DNA of 18,199 bases from Alphaproteobacteria bacterium (GTDB lineage Bacteria; Pseudomonadota; Alphaproteobacteria; Bin95): assembly GCA_022822125.1 (NCBI GenBank), contig JAJECF010000087.1, positions 1-18,199 on the forward strand, written 5' to 3'. A program made the translations under genes and the position numbers. The notes below the pieces were generated by a model. That model ran no database searches and was not told the origin of the DNA. It worked only from the letters and a program-made list of their open reading frames with translations. Positions 14,868-18,199 of the stretch are shown piece by piece (positions within the stretch are counted from its first letter, which is position 1; each line of letters starts with the position of its first letter).

Positions 14868-15469
14868 AACTCCCGCAACTGGTCTGTCAGCAGGTCCTGC
14901 AGGTAATCGGCAAGGTCGTCCAGGCCGTAATGGCCGCCTTCCCAGGCCCGGTCTGCCACTTCGAGCGCCCTGTAGTACGGCTCACGGTTCTCCCGAATTC
15001 TTTCTGGCACGATTTTGCGACCGGGCAGAATCTTTCCCTGTTTGAGACAGATCAGATAATAGCATGCGGCTCGCGCCGTTCGATCGTTTCCTTCCACAAA
15101 GGGATGAATCCAGTTTATACGCCAAAGTGCATAAGCGGCAAGCATGGTATGATGAGTATCGAATGCGGTCAAAGTCCTTTTTTCATGAATGAAGGAAAAA
15201 AACCTGTCCATAAGCTCAGGAACTTCACGATAATGGAGAGGTATATGGCTTCCAGCATAAATCGGCTCCTCCCGGTAACGGCCGCCATGTTCGATGATAT
15301 GTACTACCGCAATATGGTTTAGAGACCACAGGCTATATTTGTCGAAAGACCCGATTCCCCTGTCGAGGCCAATTCCAATCGAATCGTCCAACAGGCTATA
15401 CTGACGGACAAGGTTTCGTTCCTGAATCGCCCTGTAGAGACCGCGGTCGTCCTTCTCCCTTACAATCAT
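14864..15469 (-). CDS. Fic-domain protein with altered catalytic motif
   Basis: Fic enzymes transfer AMP or other phosphate-containing groups to target proteins, often as toxins. The 201-residue protein has a Fic core with the loop HPFVEGNDRTAR at 122-133 (canonical HPFx[D/E]GNGRxxR). His122, Phe124, Glu126, Asn128 and both arginines are kept, but the Gly usually before the first Arg is Asp129. The preceding MLAAYALWRINWI helix and the flap region PIYAGSHIPLHYREVPELM are also typical. No inhibitory helix is evident inside the protein, so an antitoxin in trans (class I) is likely, probably the small gene 12 bases upstream. The gene is AT-rich: I count about 47% and 38% GC in bases 15121-15180 and 15181-15240, against well over 60% around it, which indicates recent acquisition. 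Activity with Asp129 is uncertain. Confidence 0.88.
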   Translation of the reverse strand: MIVREKDDRGLYRAIQERNLVRQYSLLDDSIGIGLDRGIGSFDKYSLWSLNHIAVVHIIEHGGRYREEPIYAGSHIPLHYREVPELMDRFFSFIHEKRTLTAFDTHHTMLAAYALWRINWIHPFVEGNDRTARAACYYLICLKQGKILPGRKIVPERIRENREPYYRALEVADRAWEGGHYGLDDLADYLQDLLTDQLREL

Positions 15470-15481
15470 AGGGTAGCCGCA

Positions 15482-15703
15482 TTATGCCGGATTCGGCCGC
15501 TTGGGCCTGAAACGGCCTTGCTCCACTGTCCGCCTGACGCTGCCCTTGGTTATGGAATCGCTCATGGCGTTGCCGTAAGCGAAACTGATCGTCTGCTCCC
15601 GGTATTCCCCCTCCGTTACTTCCCGATGCCTGGTTTCTTCCAGCAACCTCGCCAACTCCTCGTTGACTTCGGCGACTCGAAGGAACGGCTTTCTCTCAGC
15701 CAT
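15482..15703 (-). CDS. Putative antitoxin of the Fic gene
   Basis: A small gene of 73 residues from ATG 15703; a GTG at 15721 could add six residues, but AGGAGAG lies well placed before the ATG, so the shorter form is preferred. The product is charged and mostly helical (VAEVNEELARLLEETRHREVTEGEYREQ) followed by SFAYGNAMSDSITKGSVRRTVEQGR. Class I Fic antitoxins carry [S/T]xxxE[G/N]; here S40-F-A-Y-G-N45 is similar but has Gly for Glu, so the fit is only partial. I recall SFxYGN-type small proteins next to Fic or other toxin genes, but cannot verify this. Its position 12 bases before fic on the same strand supports an antitoxin role. No DNA-binding motif is obvious. Confidence 0.65.
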   Translation of the reverse strand: MAERKPFLRVAEVNEELARLLEETRHREVTEGEYREQTISFAYGNAMSDSITKGSVRRTVEQGRFRPKRPNPA

Positions 15704-15765
15704 TTTCCTGCTCTCCTGCACTGGACAGGCCCTAGCCAGATTGCTGTTATGGTCCGATCCCTATA

Positions 15766-15795
15766 GCAATCCGATTGTTGCAGCAATCGGATTGC
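15766..15795. repeat. 30-bp near-perfect palindrome, possible operator
   Basis: GCAATCCGATTG (15766-15777) mirrors CAATCGGATTGC (15784-15795) with only one unpaired position in the 6-base centre. It lies in the 97-base divergent gap between the antitoxin-like gene and the glycosyltransferase, six bases before the latter's ATG, with TATAG next to its left end. The spacing suits an autoregulatory toxin-antitoxin operator. A hairpin in the glycosyltransferase leader that masks its ribosome site is another option. No T-run, so not a classical terminator. Confidence 0.6.
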
Positions 15796-15800
15796 GGGCT

Positions 15801-16922
15801 ATGTCCTTGCACACCTGCCCCTCCCTTCGGGGCAAGACAGTCCTGCAGGTGCTGCCTGCGCTGGGGGCGGGCGGCGTCGAGCGGGGCACGCTGGAGATCG
15901 CCGCGGCGCTCCGCGAGGCCGGCGCGCGGGCCCTCGTCGCGTCCTCCGGCGGGCAGATGGCGGCGAGCCTCGGCGCGGACCATATCGCCCTGTCCGTCCA
16001 CACGAAGAATCCCACCGGCCTCTGGCGGAACGCCGCCCGCCTGAAGGCGCTGATCGAGCGGGAAGGCGTGGACCTCGTCCATGCCCGGTCGCGCGCGCCG
16101 GCCTGGAGCGCCCGGTCGGCGGCCCGGCGCGCCGGCGTACCGTTCGTCACCACCTTCCACGGCGCTTACGGCGCCCGCAGCGCCGCCAAGCGCGCCTGGA
16201 ACCGGATCATGGTCCGGGGCGATCTCGTCATCGCCGTCTCGGACTTTATCGCCGCGCATGTCACGGAGGTCTATCGCTGCCCCCCGGAGCGCATCCGGGT
16301 CGTGCATCGGGGCATCGACGCCGCCTCATTCGATCCCGCCGAAGTCCCGTCCCGCGAGAGGGTGGCCCTGCGCGCAGCCTGGGGCGTCCCGGAAGGATCG
16401 CGGGTCGTGCTGCTGCCGGGGCGGCTCACCCGCCTCAAGGGCCATGCCGTGCTGATCGAGGCGATGCGCCTGCTGGACGACCGGACGCTCGTCGCCGTGT
16501 TCGCGGGTTCGGACCGGGGCCGCGACGCCTATCGGCGGGAGCTGGAAGCGCAGGCGCGGGGCCTGGCGGTGCGGTTCGCCGGGCATGTGGAGGATGTGGC
16601 GGCCGCCTATGCCGCCAGCGATGTCGCGGTCTCGGCGTCGGTCCATCCCGAATCCTTCGGCCGCGTGCTGGCGGAGGCCGGCGCCATGGGCCTGCCCGTC
16701 GTCGCCAGCGACCATGGCGGCGCGCGCGAGATCATCCTCCGGGGCGAGACCGGATGGCTGGTCCCGCCCGGAGACCCGGCCGCGCTCGCCGAGGGCATCC
16801 GCAGCGCCCTCGCCGCCGCGGGCCCCGCCCTCGCCGAACGCGCCCGCGCCCATGTGCTCGCCCGCTTCACCCTCGCGCGCATGTGCGCGGGGACGCTCTC
16901 GGTTTATGGAGAGCTGCTGTGA
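15801..16922 (+). CDS. Glycosyltransferase family 4 (GT-B fold)
   Basis: A 373-residue GT4 enzyme. The N-terminal half begins VLQVLPALGAGGVERGTLEIA, typical of acceptor-binding domains, with FVTTFHGAYGARSAAKRAWN and DLVIAVSDFIAAHV. The C-terminal donor-binding half has VLLPGRLTRLKGHAVLIEAM and the E-x7-E signature ESFGRVLAEAGAMGLPVVASDHGGAREII. Such enzymes add sugars to lipid A core, O-antigen or exopolysaccharide at the inner membrane. ATG 15801 is chosen because the conserved strand follows at once; the frame is open upstream to 15663 through the palindrome region, but that part looks non-coding. The ribosome site is weak. It is coupled by GTGA to a second glycosyltransferase. Specificity cannot be read from sequence. 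Confidence 0.9.
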   Translation: MSLHTCPSLRGKTVLQVLPALGAGGVERGTLEIAAALREAGARALVASSGGQMAASLGADHIALSVHTKNPTGLWRNAARLKALIEREGVDLVHARSRAPAWSARSAARRAGVPFVTTFHGAYGARSAAKRAWNRIMVRGDLVIAVSDFIAAHVTEVYRCPPERIRVVHRGIDAASFDPAEVPSRERVALRAAWGVPEGSRVVLLPGRLTRLKGHAVLIEAMRLLDDRTLVAVFAGSDRGRDAYRRELEAQARGLAVRFAGHVEDVAAAYAASDVAVSASVHPESFGRVLAEAGAMGLPVVASDHGGAREIILRGETGWLVPPGDPAALAEGIRSALAAAGPALAERARAHVLARFTLARMCAGTLSVYGELL

Positions 16923-17776
16923 CGGATTTCCGGCAGGGCCCGAATGCAACCGAAGATCCGCCTTCCGCCGGTCGCGCACAAACGGCCGCCGGCGAGCGCC
17001 CTCCGGTCTCCTGCTACATCCGCACTTTTGATGAAGAGAAGCGGATCGGCGCGGCCGTCGAGGCTGCGCTTGCCGTTGCGCGCGAGGTCGTCGTGGTCGA
17101 TTCCGGCTCGACGGACGGTACGGTCGCGGCGGCCGGGGCTGCGGGCGCACGGGTTGTCCAACAACCCTGGCTCGGCGGGGGACACCAGAAGCGCATCGGC
17201 GAGGACGCCTGCCGGCACGATTGGCTGCTGGACCTCGACGCCGACGAGATCGTGAGCGAGGAACTGGCGCGGGAGATACGAAACCTGTTCGCCGGAGGCG
17301 AACCGGACGCAGACATCTACCGGCTCGCCCTGGTGACCGTTGATCCGTCGGGGCGCATCTGGCGCCGGGCGCGTGCGCCGCGCCGGGCCAAGCTTTACGA
17401 CCGGCGCAAGGTCCGCATGCCCGCGCACGGTGCGTGGGACCAGTTCCGCATTCCCGCCGGGCTCCGGGTGCGGAGCCTCGACGGCGCGCTCCTGCATCGC
17501 GCTTTCGACGATATCGGCCACCTCAATCGCAAGCAGGCGAGCGCGATGGTCCGGCGCGTGCGGTTTCTGGACGATGGCGGGCGCGCCGGGACCGCCTTGC
17601 GCGTCCGGTTCGGCCTGCCGGTCTTCTTCCTCCGGAACTATTTGTTGCGCGGCCAGTGGCGGGAGGGCCGCTACGGTTTCCTCTTCGCGCTCGCCACCGC
17701 ATACAACCACTGGCTGCGCTATGCGCTGTTGTATGAGCGCCGGCGCGCGCAGGACGACAAGGACGGTGGCGGCTGA
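16919..17776 (+). CDS. Glycosyltransferase family 2, WaaE/KdtX-like
   Basis: A 285-residue GT-A enzyme resembling WaaE/KdtX LPS-core glucosyltransferases. Visible motifs are SCYIRTFDEEKRIG, VVVDSGSTDGTV, QPWLGGGHQKRIGEDACRHDW and the metal-binding LDLDADEIVSEEL. The C-terminal part has a weakly hydrophobic segment FGLPVFFLRNYLLRG and FLFALATAYNHWLRYALLYE, typical of this group and perhaps membrane-associated. The start is GTG 16919, overlapping the previous stop, with GGAGAG 5 bases upstream. Together the two genes suggest lipopolysaccharide or other surface glycan synthesis, which fits the neighbouring envelope-sensing ChvG/ChvI only loosely. Confidence 0.9.
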   Translation: MTDFRQGPNATEDPPSAGRAQTAAGERPPVSCYIRTFDEEKRIGAAVEAALAVAREVVVVDSGSTDGTVAAAGAAGARVVQQPWLGGGHQKRIGEDACRHDWLLDLDADEIVSEELAREIRNLFAGGEPDADIYRLALVTVDPSGRIWRRARAPRRAKLYDRRKVRMPAHGAWDQFRIPAGLRVRSLDGALLHRAFDDIGHLNRKQASAMVRRVRFLDDGGRAGTALRVRFGLPVFFLRNYLLRGQWREGRYGFLFALATAYNHWLRYALLYERRRAQDDKDGGG

Positions 17777-17912
17777 TTGCCGATTCCAGCACCTTGACGC
17801 CCGCGCCGTATCGACGCAGGCTCGCGCCTTCGCGGTGCCGGGTCCGTGCTCGCTGCCATGCCAGTGCAGTATATCGGGGCCGCGCCGAAGCGAGGAGCGA
17901 GGAGGACTCTCG

Positions 17913-18065
17913 ATGACAGGATTGAAACGGTTCGCGGTCTGGTGCCTGGCGTTGTTCGCCGGCGGGTTGGTCGCAATGGCGCCGGCGCGCGATGCCTCGG
18001 CGCAGGAAATCAAGCTGCAATTCCAGACGGCGTTCCCGTCGTCGTTCTATACCCATAACAGCTGA
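17913..18065 (+). pseudogene. Truncated TRAP-transporter substrate-binding protein (DctP family)
   Basis: ATG 17913 has GGAGG 8 bases before it and opens a clear signal peptide: basic MTGLKR, hydrophobic FAVWCLALFAGGLVAMAP, and a cut site after DASA. Mature sequence begins QEIKLQFQTAFPSSFYTHNS, the first strand of a DctP-type periplasmic solute receptor, which should continue to about 340-380 residues. Instead a TGA comes after residue 50, and the downstream sequence changes character (GT-rich on this strand, lower GC). This looks like a break by insertion or rearrangement at about 18060, not a real short gene. The 136-base gap before it has no convincing promoter; TATATC at 17870-17875 is a possible -10. 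Confidence 0.7.
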
Positions 18066-18199
18066 GGCACTTGCAGAATTGAGGTTCTGAGGAATAGCGG
18101 CTGAGATTTTGGATGCGGTTTTAGGTTTGCGTTGCGTTTGGGGCGCTGCGGCTGGCCTGATTGGGTCGCGGGTCGTGTCTGCGGTCGGTTTTGAGGCGA
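18063..18199. other. Unidentified segment after the DctP break, possibly the end of a mobile element
   Basis: After the truncation the plus strand becomes G- and T-rich and C-poor (for example GGTTTTAGG and GTTGCGTTTGGGG), unlike the window's other intergenic DNA. GC is about 50% in bases 18061-18120. On the minus strand one frame is open through the whole segment, but its translation is not recognisable. It may be the outer part of an insertion sequence running off the window; I do not recognise a terminal repeat. Confidence 0.35.

Noticed and set aside
1..18199. CRISPR arrays, tRNA or rRNA genes, complete insertion sequences
   Set aside because: No regular spaced repeats, cloverleaf sequences or transposase genes were seen in the window.

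Overview
The window is high-GC DNA (mostly high-60s percent by eye) that reads like the chromosome of an alphaproteobacterium. The best evidence is the run pckA / chvI-chvG-hprK-(rapZ)-PTS EIIA-HPr-ahcY, a gene order known from rhizobia and relatives. Benzoyl-CoA (box) genes, a UGA-containing selenoprotein and a DctP-type signal peptide suggest a metabolically versatile, probably environmental organism. Genes are tightly packed, with many 1-4 base stop/start overlaps. No gap without a gene exceeds about 200 bases.

Layout. (1) Positions 2-3980, plus strand: end of boxC, complete boxB and a compact FAD/NADP ferredoxin-reductase-like gene, all overlapping; this is aerobic benzoyl-CoA epoxidation and ring cleavage. 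(2) 4088-4471, plus: a small one-helix membrane protein with a repeated coiled coil. (3) 4605-6487, minus: a two-gene operon. The upstream gene encodes a thioredoxin-fold (CPTC) domain fused to a large uncharacterised domain. The downstream gene is a UGSC-family selenoprotein whose frame passes through an in-frame UGA followed by a good bacterial SECIS hairpin. An ordinary gene caller would cut it to 94 residues; the full product is 173 residues. This is the most interesting system here. (4) 6533-8104, minus: pckA. (5) 8306-12704, plus: chvI-chvG two-component system, hprK, rapZ, mannose-type EIIA and HPr (His15, Ser46), a regulatory PTS without sugar permease, followed by ahcY (12802-14088). 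(6) 14082-15703, minus: an antitoxin-like small gene, a Fic-domain gene with an altered motif and an alpha/beta hydrolase, all closely spaced. The Fic gene is strikingly AT-rich, so probably acquired. (7) 15801-17776, plus: two overlapping glycosyltransferases (GT4 and GT2/WaaE-like), probably for LPS or surface polysaccharide. (8) 17913-18065: a TRAP-type substrate-binding protein cut off after about 50 residues where base composition changes, suggesting an insertion.

How they fit: ChvG/ChvI and the HPrK/HPr/EIIA cascade sense envelope and carbon/energy state, and PckA is the gluconeogenic entry enzyme often linked to that regulation. The box genes feed aromatic carbon to central metabolism. 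The selenoprotein pair looks like an independent thiol/selenol redox module. Its need for SelA/B/C/D predicts those genes elsewhere in the genome. All functional calls rest on motif recognition by eye; no database search was run.
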